This document shows, one piece after another, positions 10,396-22,512 of a stretch of DNA of 64,000 nucleotides (the first letter of the stretch is position 1; each line of letters begins with the position of its first letter). A program made the position numbers and the translations under genes. The notes below the pieces were generated by a model, which did no database searches, had not been told where the DNA came from, and was given only the letters and a program-made list of their open reading frames with translations. This DNA is from Aporrectodea caliginosa (taxonomy: Eukaryota > Annelida > Clitellata > Crassiclitellata > Lumbricidae), in the NCBI GenBank assembly GCA_020284085.1, contig JACEVL010000807.1, positions 1,151,001-1,215,000 of the forward strand, read 5' to 3'.

Positions 10396-11610
10396 CTTAC
10401 GTGGCAGTTGATTGCTGATTTTTATGGAGAAGGGATAGACAACTCCATGGCGTCCATGCTCGAGATACATAAGTTAAATTGGGTCTAACTTAAGAACGAT
10501 TGAGTTATATTGAGGATGAGAGGGAATTAAGTTACCTCAATCCGTCGATGCTGTGTAGTAGCGTGATTCATTAAGAAATCATCGAAAACTAAGACGTTTG
10601 TGGCGAGCTGCATATCAACGAAGGGCTCAGCATCGATTACGGACTTTACCGATAGACACTCGATCGATAGCGGTTGTGACTTAAAATAGAAAGGTCATAG
10701 GCCTACTTACGGACATTGATTGAACATTACAGCTTCGAGAAGAAAAAGTTGTTTCCTCATGTGGTGTGTGTTGCTTTCGAGAGATGTGAAATCGAATAAG
10801 ATGCATTCGACAACGGCACATAACCTTCGAAAGATGGGGTGTATGGGAACTGCTAAAGACTATGGCGATTCCAGAGTAAAAACACCCCTAAACGACCACG
10901 AAAGTGAACCAAGTTGTGGTAGATAGTATAGGCATAATAATTAATCTATATATACTAATTGTTGCTCGTTCTAGGACGGTTTAAAAGAATCTGAAAGGTA
11001 GGTTTCAATGTTTGGAATCCAAACATTGAAATGTAAGAAAAAACTGATCCAATCCAAAGTGACAAAAGTTGCATAACACGTCTTAAAAATATGAAGTTTC
11101 AGTTACGTAAAATGAAATTCTTGTTTTCAAATTGTTTTTAAATGACGGACGTCCATGTTGTTAGCGCAGTGCTCTAGCAGCGCCACCTACTGAAATGAAA
11201 TGAATCTCTTTTATCAAGACCTTCATAACGTAAAGCATAGCAGCGGCACCTACTGAACTTAAACGAGTCTAGTAGCATAACAGAAAAGTTAACTTCACAA
11301 CATTTCTGTTCTTTCATTATTATAATAATTAATGAGATGCTGGCTTAAGTAGATAAGCTAATAAATACTCTATATGATACATGCTAATAGAACTATTTGC
11401 TGTAGGCTATACTTTGGTGAACCTTTATTGATATTTGAACTTCATTCAATCATTTATAATGAAAAAAACTGAACTTATAAAATGAATGAACCAAGCTTTG
11501 CCTATGACTATATGTGTATGAATGGATTTATTAAAACTGAAGGGGCAAGATCCAATTCTAATCCTGTGGGAACCTAACAGACGGCTCCAGGATTTCAGGT
11601 TTGGGGGCTG
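10396..11610. other. Unassigned DNA
   Basis: No exon, repeat family or structural signal recognised. Short open frames lack any family resemblance. Confidence 0.5.
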
Positions 11611-11615
11611 CAGCC

Positions 11616-13000
11616 CTAAGCCCTTCCCTTTCTCCGATTCCCTTCTTGTACCTCCCTCGCCTCACCCTCCTCTATATCCTCCCCTTCTTCCTCCCCCTTC
11701 CGTACACCCTTCCTTTCTCCTACAACCAAACCCAACCCTGCCGCGAAGCGACATCCTTTGAAGCGGGGTAAATTAATTGTTGTCACCTGTTCGGATGATG
11801 TGGATGTGGAACTTTTCAGTTGTTTTGCAATCAGTGACTGTGATATCGGTTTTGACAGCTGCTCGTTGTTGTCAAGTTCGCCAACTGGCATACATGGTTT
11901 TGGAACAAAGCGTCTTGCTTCAGTGCCGACTGACTGAAATTCTGTTCGAGGTGTCAAAATTTGCTGCTTACGGGTGTCTACTACCATCAACGCCATAGGA
12001 ATGTCGATTTTCTTCCCCCGTAAGACATCAGACAACGGCTTCGTTAATGCTGACCAACTTTCTGAACAGAGCGAGATGGAATGCAAGTCCTGTTGTTTGC
12101 AATTGTAATAAGATTCCTGTGGCTTCCGCTGCTGCAGTTCTGTCACGATAGCTGGACTACTCAATTTCCCGCAGTGACTCGACTATGATGTCGAGCAGTT
12201 CTCTGAAAACGCAAACGCAAGCAGTTCCAAAACAATCAACTTCTTCTGTGCTTGCAGAGCTACAAAGTCACGACGTTTTGATGACCGCTATGCAAGAAAG
12301 ATGATGTTGCAGGAACCCAAAGAAATTAGCCACAGTACTTATGACTTAGCATACATGTGTCAATGAGTACCAAGTTCAATCGATTGTAGCAATGGTTGCA
12401 TATCGAGGATGGAACGATTTCCCGAATATTTGCTTGAACTCCGGCTGCCTTTCCACTCATCTCAGACGCAACATCGTAGCACTGAGCAACACAAAGATCG
12501 ATATTAACATTGCGCTTGCTCAGTGTTGTCAATATATGGCTCTTCAGTCCACCAGTGTGTATTTGCTGGACATCAAAGAACCAAACAAACTTTTCTATAA
12601 TGTCGCAGTCATGCACATTTCGCACACAAACTGACATTTGTTCAGCCAGTGAGATGTTGGGAGAGTCATCAACCATTAGTGAAGAAGGACAGATGCACAC
12701 AATTCCATCTCGAACATTGCTTGTGGTCGACGAGGTTTCGCAGATTCAATGACACTCACTGTCTGGTCATCAACGATACTGCGATTGTGTGGTTGAACAA
12801 GAATGTCACCTGCAGTTTGATTAGTGGACACTGTATCTTTTGCAGCCAGACCATGACTAGAAGTGACTGTAGAAATGCCACTCTTAAACAGGAGTGATCA
12901 AGGTTAGGTCATGTGATGCATGATCAGGAGCAAGAGAGCTGGTTCTGGACGATCAGTTACAAATGATCCAAGAAACTTGTAATCATTAAAAACATTCGAA
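11616..13000 (-). pseudogene. hAT-type transposase remnant (DUF4371/ZMYM-like)
   Basis: Two open stretches on the minus strand, 12326-12700 and 11616-12164, in different frames. The upstream one has DLCVAQCYDVASEMSGKAAG and then CNHCYNRLNLVLID, closely matching the family pattern C-GQ-YDGA-NMSG...VQ-I and THCYAH-LNLVL. The downstream one has a SALTKPLSDVLRGKKIDIP stretch typical of the region before the C-terminal dimerisation domain. The frame break between them, the decayed N-terminal part and the absence of the C-terminal hAT domain show an inactive copy. Its last residues run into low-complexity purine-rich DNA. Confidence 0.7.
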
Positions 13001-14222
13001 TTGAAAGGCCTTTTCTTCTTCATTTGTGAAAACCTGTTTTGTTATGAAGTTCAGCCAGAAAATTGTGTCAGGATTCAGTTTAGTTTTTCTTACACTCGTT
13101 TCAAAGTCATCGCATTTATTTCAGTTTCTTTGGTGACGCAGTAAACGGTTTGTCCATCGAGAACTGCAGCTACAGCTTCTTCAGGAACCTGACCTCTTAG
13201 CAACCTTGCTGCCTTCCTTTTCTTGTGATAAGGCATACTGAATAGCTGTAATATAAAAATCAATGTTAATTGAGTTGTAGGCGTATACTGCACTGTTAAA
13301 TAAAAACTCTAGCTGAAAATGTGATTTTAGAAGAAAAAAAGTCTACAACAATAGTTACAATAGGCCTGTTGCACTTACAGCTTTACTGCACAAGGCAACG
13401 TAATATTAATCAATAGCAGCCTACACATCTCAAGGGGCATTCCACGTCAAATCAACGCAATTTTGAATAAAATTTTGCATCACCATCTCAGATTTTGATG
13501 AAATTTGGCAAGGCAGTAGAACCCACTGAGAAACTCTCAAAACCAAAATTTTTGATTTTTGGGTCAACCGGTGTCCGAAATATGGGTCATTGAACCTCGA
13601 CCCAAACGGTCCGATTTGCTCTGATCGGACGAGGGTTAAACTGCTGTATCTCAGCTCCTATTGCACCTAGAAACAAAAATAAGATACCAAATTAAAGCTG
13701 TGTGAATCCTCTATATGGGCAAGGCATCTAGAACAAGTCATTTTGAATAACTAAAAAAATATGAGCAACTGTAACCTTGTGACCCTGACCCAGGTCACTT
13801 TGTACTTTCATAATTTTATGAACTTTTTACCATCCAAAGATCTCATTGTTCTGAACAGTTGGTGAAAATTTCAGAGTGGGATCTCCTATAGTTTTTTTGT
13901 TATGATTTTTTGAATGGTCAAAAAAGGGCGTGAATCGCGCTGTAAATGAAGGTAGACTATGTTGAATAATGTCTTTGATAGTGAGAATATCATTTTTAAT
14001 AAAAAATTTAATGATAGCTATTCAGAGCTCTGTCAAATCAACATTCACAGTCCTCCAAGTTTCAGTACTAGCTAGATATTCTGTCTTTCCAGTGCTATTG
14101 TAGCAGCTTGCATCTCATGGGCATTTAGTGTAGACTCAAATTAATATAGAAAGTACTGCAGTAGATCACTCACGAATGTTAAAATATATCATTATTTCAA
14201 CCACTTTTACACCCATGTTAGT

Positions 14223-14528
14223 GTGAAACTATCTGTTTCAATTCAGAATAATTCACAGAATCAGAAAGTACACAAAAAGTTGTACAAAATCACCAAATTT
14301 GCAAGCCTATGCGCATCCATTCCTGACATAATGGCACTTTTTGCTACATCTCTTGGCAAGGGTCCATGCGATGGAGTAGGTGGAACCATCACGCACCTTG
14401 CTGCACAGTGCACGTGCCAGTCTGCAGAGGCCATACGACAACCAAATTATGACACCACATCAGTTGTTCCTCTTCGCAAAGCATCGATCAATTTCTGGTT
14501 TGCAACCACAGAGGAATACGAGCAATAA
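14223..14528 (+). pseudogene. Transposon-encoded protein, N-terminal remnant
   Basis: Reads MALFATSLGKGPCDGVGGT, a motif (ATS-GKG-CDG-GG) I recall from many uncharacterised, probably transposon-derived animal proteins. It lies inside the long-inverted-repeat element. The frame closes before the inserted MITE. The enzymatic role is unknown. Confidence 0.5.
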
Positions 14529-14677
14529 GTAGTTTTGTTGAGCAGCAGATTTGAGTCTCCACTTACAGTTGCTGGAACTCACAAACTCCACTGCATTCTT
14601 CCCATATCAACAGAACAAGTGGAGTGAAGATGTCCAGAGTTGAATGTTCGTCAGTCAGAGTCTATTGATGTTGTACA

Positions 14678-15015
14678 CAGGGTGTCAAAGAGCCGGCCCG
14701 CGGGCCATTTCTGGCCCGCTGACGGTATTTTTCTGGCCCACAAAGCCTTACCTAAAGACTACCGTGATGTTCATGACTGATAACGAGGATCAAAATTAAG
14801 ATTTTATTAGCTGAATTTGACTGTTTGTATGCTAAAAAATGCACCATTATTAACGGACTAAACCAGGGTTGTCAAATATTTTCTGTGGAACGGGTTCACC
14901 AAGCCCCTCCCACACCCCTACCCCCCGTTTTCTCAAGCACCTTTGACATCCTGGCCCATCACTTACTGGAAAATTTTGCCACTGGCCCACTATTCAAAAA
15001 GGTTTGACACCACTG
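14678..15015. mobile_element. hAT-like MITE nested in the inverted-repeat element
   Basis: Ends CAGGGTGTCAAA on the left and TTTGACACCACTG on the right, so the termini are inverted (CAGtGGTGTCAAA). The interior has the GGCCCGCGGGCC palindrome common in such elements. The flanks TTGTACAC and TTCTACAG resemble a decayed 8-bp duplication. Confidence 0.65.
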
Positions 15016-15049
15016 TTCTACAGTCTGTCCATACAACCATCAACAACCT

Positions 15050-15240
15050 GTGAAATTTGCACTTGAAGTGTTATGTCACCACCAATATCATGGCCACTGG
15101 TGGCTTGACGGTGTAATGCTGACATTTCATGAACAGGATGAAGTGGAAATAAACTTTCTGCATCCACATGGTCCCGTTCGATTTTTCTATTATCTATGTC
15201 CAAGTGATCTACTGACAATATCTTGTGTGATGTACTGACA
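15050..15240 (+). pseudogene. Transposon-encoded protein, C-terminal remnant
   Basis: Reads a GHWWLDGVML stretch and then INFLHPHGPVRFFY. The HPHGP motif occurs, as I recall, downstream of the GKG-CDG-GG motif in the same protein group. This suggests that this stretch and 14223-14528 were one gene before the MITE inserted. Confidence 0.5.
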
Positions 15241-16017
15241 GCAGGACTTCAACGAAGAATAAGCACTGGGAGGGCATATGCGCTGAATGCCCATGAGATG
15301 CAAGCTGCTACAATAGCACTGGAAAGACAGAATATCTAGCTAGTACTGAAAGACTGTAAATGTTGATTTAACAGAGTTCTGAATTGCTATCATTTTTATT
15401 AAAAATGATATTCTCACACTATCAAAGACATTATTTAACATGCCCGGTAGTCTACCTTCATTCACAGTGCGATTCACGCCCTTTTTTACCATTCAAAAAA
15501 TCATAACAAAAAAACTATGAGAGATCCCACTCTGAAATTTTCACCAACTGTTCAGAACAATGAGATCTTTGGATGGTAAAAAGTTCATAAAATTATGAGA
15601 GTACAAAGTGACCTGGGTCAGGGTCACAAGGTTACAGTGGCTCATATTTCTTTCATTACTCAAAATAACTAGTTCTAGATGCCTTGCCCATATAGAGGAT
15701 TCACACAGCTTTAATTTGGTATCTTATTTTTGTTTCTAGGTGCAATAGGAGCTGAGATACAGCAGTTTAACCCTCGTCCGGTCAGAGCAAATCGGACCGT
15801 TTGGGTCGAGGTTCAATGACCCATATCTCGGACACCGGTTGACCCAAAAATCTAAAATTTTGGTTTTGAGAGTTTCTCAGTGGGTTCTAACGCCTTGCCA
15901 AATTTAATCAAAATCTGAGATGGTGATGCAAAATCACTGCGTTGATCTGACATGGAATGACCCTCAAGTAAAGATTTAATTACATAATATCAAGCTAGGG
16001 GCTTATATGGTTTATGG

Positions 16018-16402
16018 TAAACGTGTAGTTTACCGTCGTAAATTATTCGGCAATTGTAGCATTATTATTTTTCATCAATCCAACTTCTACTTTGGCAAGA
16101 ATCATATTTATCAATCCAGCTTCCATTAGGCAAGAATTCCTTTCATCAATCCAGCTTCTATTTAAGCAGGAATTATTTTTCATCAATACAACTTTTATTT
16201 AATTAAGAATCATTGTCCATCAATCCAGCTTCTATTTAAGCAAGATTCTTTTCAACAGGCCCACTTCTATTTAAAGAAAAATTATTTTCATCATTACGAC
16301 TTCAATTTGTCAAGAATTCGTTTCGTCAATCCAACTTGTTTTCGACCAACGCTGAAACCCATGCAATGGCGGATAATTTACGACGCTAAACTACACGTTT
16401 AT
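16018..16402. mobile_element. Tandem-repeat-cored element with inverted ends
   Basis: Ends are TAAACGTGTAGTTTA and GTCGTAAATTATTCG on the left, with the inverted complement on the right (about 16363-16402). The core, about 16066-16342, is eight imperfect units of about 36 bp built on TCATCAATCCAGCTTCTATT and AGCAAGAATT. This layout resembles 'pearl'-type elements of marine invertebrates. That comparison is inference from structure only. Confidence 0.6.
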
Positions 16403-16592
16403 CTGGTTTACGTTGGGCTTGAATAATAATAATAATAATAATAATTGATCCAAGGATCTAGGGTTCCTCACATGACATCGTCAGTATGAAGGGTGCCAAA
16501 CTAAGGCCTCTCATTTTACAAAATACTTCACATCGTTCCAGCACCTCCTATCGTAATCGTCATCGTAATCTCGAGATTTCTACAACGCCCAC

Positions 16593-17012
16593 CAGTGCGA
16601 CCACTCTCTATTTTCTGAAATCCCAAGCTTTTGTCAGAAAAATCCCAAGATTGGCCAAAAGTGTAAAATAAATCCTAAGTTACTGAAAGGGAAAAAGTTA
16701 TGATGAAATATGAAATGCATTTTAACAATCAAAATTATTCACAAAAATAACTGGAAAAGAAAAACCGCAGAATAACATTGAATTAACAAATTACAATGTA
16801 TACAAGTAACAATAATAATAAACGTCTTTCAGACAGACACACTGAGTGAGTTTTTTTCTAATCTGATTCGCTGCCACTGTTGAAAAGTACGGTAAAAACT
16901 AGTCTTTAGATCTTAGAAAAAATCCCAAGATTGCTATGCAAATCCCAAGCTCCCAAGCCAGACCCCCAAATTCCCAAGATTTTGGGGGAAATCCCAAGGA
17001 GTGGTGACACTG
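16593..17012. mobile_element. hAT-like MITE, 'CCCAAG' family (copy 1)
   Basis: 420 bp. Left end CAGTGCGACCACTC, right end GAGTGGTGACACTG, with an internal phrase rich in TCCCAAGA. It is flanked by a perfect 8-bp duplication ACGCCCAC at 16585-16592 and 17013-17020. A second copy lies at 41619. Confidence 0.85.
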
Positions 17013-17344
17013 ACGCCCACAAAGCGAATAGAAGTCGCGGGAACCAGCTTATTCGCAGACGATGCTGATAAAACTTAATGCCCACTAACTACTGGAATGA
17101 ATTCTTTTCCAAACAATATCAACGAAATTGCAAACTACATAAATACGTCTTATGTGCAGGTTCATCACAACAGTGAAAAAATACTTTTTACCTTCAAAAT
17201 CGACTTTTGTGATCAAATTTAAACGGTCTCCAGCGCTTCGAACCACAGGAAGTACGTCGAAATGATTTTCTCAATACGCTGGTACCCTGCTTGCTATTAT
17301 TAAATAAGTAAGTAAATAGATAATTACTTAGTATCAAAGGTACC

Positions 17345-17565
17345 GTATAGCGCATTGGATAACATCTGGCGTAGAGAGCGAGAGATACCGAGTTCGAGCC
17401 CCGTAGGGCGGATAGCCTATGCTTTGTAGGCTGCTATTAGCGCCGTTGTATTGCAGGCTGTCTGTTCTGTTAGAAGTTAAGATTTAAATTGCATAACATG
17501 TAAATGTACAGCGCAGTGCGTTTGTCAGGCGCTTAATAAAGAAAAGATTATTATTATTATTATAA
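17345..17565 (+). repeat. tRNA-derived SINE, Arg-like head with (ATT)n tail (copy 1)
   Basis: Head reads AGCGCATTGGATAACATCTG and GAGTTCGAGCCCCG (B-box-like). The body includes TGTACAGCGCAGTGCGTTTG, and it ends in (ATT)n. The second copy is at 43628. The decayed head argues against a working tRNA gene. Confidence 0.75.
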
Positions 17566-18690
17566 AGGTTCCAAGTCTCCCTTAATTTCCGTTAAACTTC
17601 TAATAAACGCCCCAGGCCTACAGCATTTTCTAACTTAGAAACCGTAGGCCTAACATTGCATAAAAGCCAATAGACAAAATACCAATAATTAAAAAATTAA
17701 TGGGCCTAATAACAATACTAATACTATTAATAATAATCAAAGTTATTCCAGATGTATTGCACAATCTACGTCAACGTGTGCATTTATGCTTCTCGCACCT
17801 CAACCTAAATTCGTCAATATCAGTAGGCGAACAATGGCGGCCTCGGGAATGGGTTACGGGGCTTAGCCTTTCCCCAAATGTGGCTCAGTCCCCCAAAGCA
17901 AACAACGGGAAATCTCTGCCACTGCTTAGTTCATGAATAACAAGCAAACTGTTGTGTTGTAATAAATTTAATAATCATAATAATCAAGATTTTATTTTTG
18001 TAAAATATCCACAAAATTCACGGGAGAGCAAATGCTCCCCTTACTGCACTCTACGGACGCCCACGTATGATGTCTACAAAGCTATTGGTGCCGTTACGAC
18101 TGTTAGGCCTAGCCCTACTAGATTAGTTTATACACATAATTTCGCACTAGGTTTTAAACCAGAACGGTGCTGCAGTCAACTACCCACGAACTATAGCCCC
18201 GTAATGCGGCATGAGAGAGCTGATTTTTAAGATGTGCTTTACAAAAGTCCAGATGCACAAAGACACACACGCACAAACACACGCAGTCCCAATGCAAGCC
18301 CAGAGGCAACCATGGATATAGCCTTAAGACCATGATATTGGCAGAAACTTTTAACCATTCACTATATTAAGTTCTTTGTATACAGTAGAAAGGCTTAAGA
18401 GGGAAACATATGGGCCCATCCTTGAGCATATGTGTGCAACTTAAACCTTCCCCAGTCAATAACAGCTCTTCTGGCCTAAGTGGAACATAGACGTAACACT
18501 CATTTCTTGTTTGGCCCTTGAGCAAGCAATGGACAAATCCCAAAAGCCCTGGACATCGGGCCAGTGCATTGCAGGACCTCTCAATTACTTCTCAGCTTAC
18601 TTGCAGGTACCAAATCATACTGCTTCATGATAAAGACAATTGCGGGTCAACAACTAGTGTATCAACTTATATAGAGACTGCTCAGCATGA
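17566..18690. other. Unassigned DNA with scattered TAGGCCTA motifs
   Basis: No gene or dispersed repeat recognised. A short CA-rich run lies near 18260. Confidence 0.5.
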
Positions 18691-18694
18691 CTGA

Positions 18695-19025
18695 ACCCAT
18701 AAACACTGGATTGAACCCATAAACACTGGATTGAACCCATAAACACTGGATTGAACCCATAAACACTGGATTGAACCCATAAATACTGGATTGATCGCTT
18801 AAACAGTTTAGAACCCATAAACACTGGATTGAAGTCATTGAACCCATGAACACTGGATTGATCCCATAAACAAAGGATAGAACCCGTAAACACTGGATTG
18901 AACCTATAAACACTGCGTTGAAGCCATAAACACTGGATTGAACCCATAAACAGGATTGTGGACCAGCCCATAACAACACTGGGTTGAAGCCATAAACACT
19001 GGATTGAACCCATAAACAGGATTGC
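18695..19025. repeat. 20-bp minisatellite
   Basis: Unit TGAACCCATAAACACTGGAT, perfect for the first four or five copies, then interrupted and partly expanded. The period is not a multiple of three, so one amino-acid repeat cycles through all minus-strand frames. The three overlapping open frames there are side effects of the repeat. Confidence 0.9.
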
Positions 19026-19543
19026 AGACCTGTCGATAACAATTTAGACCATCAAGTCGCACACATTCAAACTGTATTTTTCTGCTATGTGTTTTTTCTA
19101 CTCCTGGTTTTTTTGTTCTCACTCTTTCACATTTAAAAACATTTACAAGTCAAAGGAAATGTCAATTAATGAATTACTTACAAATGCAAACACCAAAAAT
19201 GGGTATTAGGCTTCCTAAACACTTTAACTGGCAGCATCACTAATGACCTTCGACAGTTATACTTTGATTAGAACTTATTATGAGTATCATACTGTTACAG
19301 TGTTGGTACTTTAAGGAACTTCTTGTGTATATAACTACTTTCTCTATTCATTAAAACCACTATCTAACAACAAGGTATCAATCGATATAGCTGAGCAGTT
19401 GTGATAGAAGGTCTTACTCAAAGTCCCTAAGCAGAAAACATTTAAGGGAAGCTTGAACCTAAAATCTTCACTTAACAAAGCGAGTGCTCAAATCAATCGT
19501 CTTCTAAGTCACGCTACAATCCATACAAATCTCCACAAATAAT
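19026..19543. other. Unassigned DNA downstream of the Harbinger gene
   Basis: Nothing recognised. Probably includes the 3' end of the Harbinger element, whose inverted terminus I could not identify. Confidence 0.4.
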
Positions 19544-21453
19544 TCATGCCTGACTTGACAACAAAGTTATAATCTCATTGCGCCTTTGATCAGCCTCAAC
19601 TGTAGTTGGCAACACAATGTCGAAAGTGTTCACATCTTCTTGATTGCCTTCCTCGATAAAATCTTCAAACTCGGTCTCCGACAACAGGCACATGTTGTGC
19701 ATGATGCAAGCGGCGACAACCACTCGCGTCTGTCGCGTCGGGCAAGGAATATCGAGCACCTGCAATCGACGAAAACGGCCGCGGAGCAGAGCAAACGCCC
19801 GATCAATAGTCATCCGCGTGGAATTGTGACAGAAGTTGTAGTAGTCTTGTTCCGGCATCAGAACCTCATTTGACTGAATAGGCGTCATCATTGTACCGCT
19901 CAGCGGATAGCACACATCACCTATAAGGAACGAGCCATCTGGACATACACGCTCTGGGCTCTTCTGGAGATTCTGGTAGAGCGGTGAATTGCTAAACACT
20001 TGTGTATCGTGCACGGAACCAGGCCAGCCGACATATACATCAGTAAATGTAAGCGCATGATCACAAACAGCCTGGAGTATAATCGAATGAAAGCCTTTGT
20101 GATTCAGGTAGTCGGAAGTTTTACCCCGCGAGCATTTGATCGCGACGTGGCAAGCGTCTATTGTCCCGATTACACCATCCATGCCGTATTTCTCCTTAAA
20201 CCCAGCAACAACTGCTTTAGCGTAGTCGCCACGAGGCCACCGAATAAAAACGGACTGATAGTCATCCACTAAAATGTCAATCATTCGATGGATGCATCTG
20301 TGAACAGAAGATTCCGACACACCGAACTTGTCAGCCGTCTGGCGTTCGGTACTCTGAGTCGCCATGAAATGAGCCAAAATAAGAACTTGTTTCTCAGGAT
20401 CGACTGAATGCCGTCCGCGTGAGAAAGGGGTTTCTCTCCTCTGGAATGATTTCCCCAACAGTCGTACCAGAAGCTGAACGGCTGGTTTCTGCATTCGGAA
20501 CAAAGACCGAAATTCACTGTCGCTGTATTCTGAGATCAAAGTTTCGCTACTGGTAGTAGTAATTTCTGGCTTTGGAACTTGATCAGATGAACTTGAAGAG
20601 TAGAGTAGCACAAGTGATGCTCTCAAAAGATCTGCAATATGCATAGAATCAAGTTTATTATGAAACTTTGAAAAAGTATATGATTATTGATTATTTCGCT
20701 TGCAAACTTATGGAATGTTTAATACTGCATTTGCTCAACTCATAAAAACTTAATTATTGAATTGAAGCACCAAAAAATATTACCCCAGTATAAGATTGCA
20801 ATTTTCTCGGAAGGACTCAGGCAGGGTCCATTTACTCTGATCCGATGCAGTGCTCGTGAATAAGCTGGTTCTCTGCCCTTAGTTTAATAGTAACACTTTA
20901 GACTTTTGGAGTTTACGATTTAGGCTTTGACCGGAGACCGTTCACGATACTGGGTCAAGTCATACACTGTCGCTATAAAATTTATTCGCTTTAATGGTGC
21001 TGTGTGTGTACTAAAACCTAAATAGTTCAATTGTGACGCAAATCAGTAGTTAGCACAGCAAATAGGTCCAAGAAAAGAATTTATTTTTGCTATGAAAGGT
21101 ACGTTGCATGAATTTAACAAGGCAGCAATTACAAACCAGGCACCAACATCCTTCAACCGTATTAGCATGTATATCTGTCTTAATGGATTTAATTTGATAG
21201 TTTCAGTAAAGATGCAGGTCTCCTCAGCCTAGCTTCTGAAAGATTTAGGCAGCTTATGCTACACTGACATTGATTCTTTTATTATCGCTCAACAGCTTTG
21301 TTCGCTAAACTAATAAGTAGCATCTGTAATTTGCCCACCTTGCACATCTGTAAATGATTCATCTTCTTCGTCATCATCAAATAAGAAATCTAACACAAAT
21401 GGTAGCACCATACTACTCAAATTTGTCAGCAAAGTCATTTCGATGTTTACCAT
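19544..21453 (-). CDS. PIF/Harbinger transposase (HARBI1-like), two-exon model
   Basis: Main exon 20631-19544 is fully open, about 362 residues to the stop. A helix-turn-helix-like stretch lies near residues 99-120 of its open frame (TADKFGVSESSVHRCIHR). The DDE nuclease follows: first Asp in GTIDACH (163), second in GWPGSVHDTQVF (213), and the third acidic position is Asp in MTIDRAFALLRGRFRRL (281), where the family usually has Glu. A likely first exon, 21453-21339, ends TGTGCAAG before GTGGGC. Its single carried base joins in phase to the main exon after TATTGCAG, giving about 400 residues (450 if an earlier ATG at 21603 is used). The first exon is acidic (DDDEEDE). No Myb-like partner gene was seen. 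It could be an intact transposon or a domesticated gene. Confidence 0.85.
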
Positions 21454-21853
21454 TGGCGAACCAAACAAAAAACAAATCCGACGCTGACGAGAATTTGAAA
21501 CCGGTTTCACGTTGCAGCTGAAACCATAATTTTTTACTAGGAACCGAAATTTATCTAACGCTTGCTTCGCTTCGCCCATAAACCGCTGGCTCTGAAGCTG
21601 CATGCATTTTAGATAAGGAAGAACAATAACGATGGACTTCGTCTTTTCTCATCATTTTACAAACAGATTTTACATTTTACAAAAAGATACAGGCTATCAT
21701 ATATATTCGTTTATTGAGAAAAACCTGGGATTATTATTACTGATTTATTTATTTATTTATTACTGTTTGTAATAATAGTCCCAGGAAAAACAATCTGACA
21801 AAAACGCAGAAATGCTAACATGAGTGATAATGGATAATAAAGTTCATTAGAAA

Positions 21854-22485
21854 GTCACATTAAATGGGGAAGAAATAGAACAGGTGAAGAAGTTCTGCTA
21901 TCTGGGAAGTGTGGTTACAGAGGATGCAAGGTGCCATGTGGAAGTGAAAAGAAGAATAGCTATGGGAACAGATGCATTCTACAAAAGAGGGGAGCTCCTC
22001 AGAGGCGGTCTAAACAGGAAGCTGAAGAAGAGAATGGTAAAGATACTAGTGTGGAGTGTTGCAATTGTCCTATACGGCTCTGAGACATGGACAATGAGGC
22101 AAGAAGACATAAAACGACTGGAGGCCTTTGAGATGTGGATATGGCGCAGAATGGAGAAAATCAGCTGGGTGGAGCGAAGAACGAATGAGGAAATCTTACA
22201 GCTGGTGGAAGAAAGAAGATCACTGATAGGCACTATACGGGAGCGGCAGAAGAAATGGATAGGACACATCTTAAGGAGCGACACCCTACTAAGAGACATC
22301 ATTGAGGGAAGAATGGAGGGGAAAAAGATGAGAGGTAGGCCAAGAACAATGCTACTGGACTGGATGTTGGCAGAGGAGGGATACAGCGGACTGAAAAGAG
22401 AAGCAGAGAACAGAGAAAAATGGCGTCGATGGACATATGAACCTGCCTGAGGGCAGAGAACGTGAAGAAGAAGAAGAAAGTCTTA
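21854..22485 (+). mobile_element. LINE, 5'-truncated reverse transcriptase C-terminus
   Basis: Open from about 21854 ([19 protein letters not shown]) to the stop at 22450. It has the usual C-terminal non-LTR features: FCYLGS, LYGSETW, W.RM..ISW, GHILR, GRPRT and a final W..WT. The 3' tail is AGGGCAGAGAACGTGAAG followed by (GAA)n. The start is an ordinary 5' truncation and no ATG is needed. RTE-like clades are likely; exact clade not determined. Confidence 0.85.
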
Positions 22486-22512
22486 GAATAAACTAGTAAA
22501 TATTTTTATATA

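Larger units (their letters stand above)
13435..15962 (+). mobile_element. Long-terminal-inverted-repeat DNA transposon with nested MITE
   Basis: The left arm starts GGGCATTCCACGTCAAATCA and runs to about 14130. The right arm, about 15284-15962, is its inverted complement and ends TGACATGGAATGACC. The arms are about 690 bp each. The element is flanked by CTCAAG on both sides (13429-13434 and 15963-15968), a plausible 6-bp target duplication. The interior has two coding-like stretches on the + strand, described separately, split by a hAT MITE. The superfamily is not certain. Confidence 0.75.

Noticed and set aside
18654..19122. Repeat proteins with a YGFNPVFMGS-like unit
   Set aside because: The 20-bp period shifts frame every unit. 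The overlapping frames are generated by the minisatellite itself.
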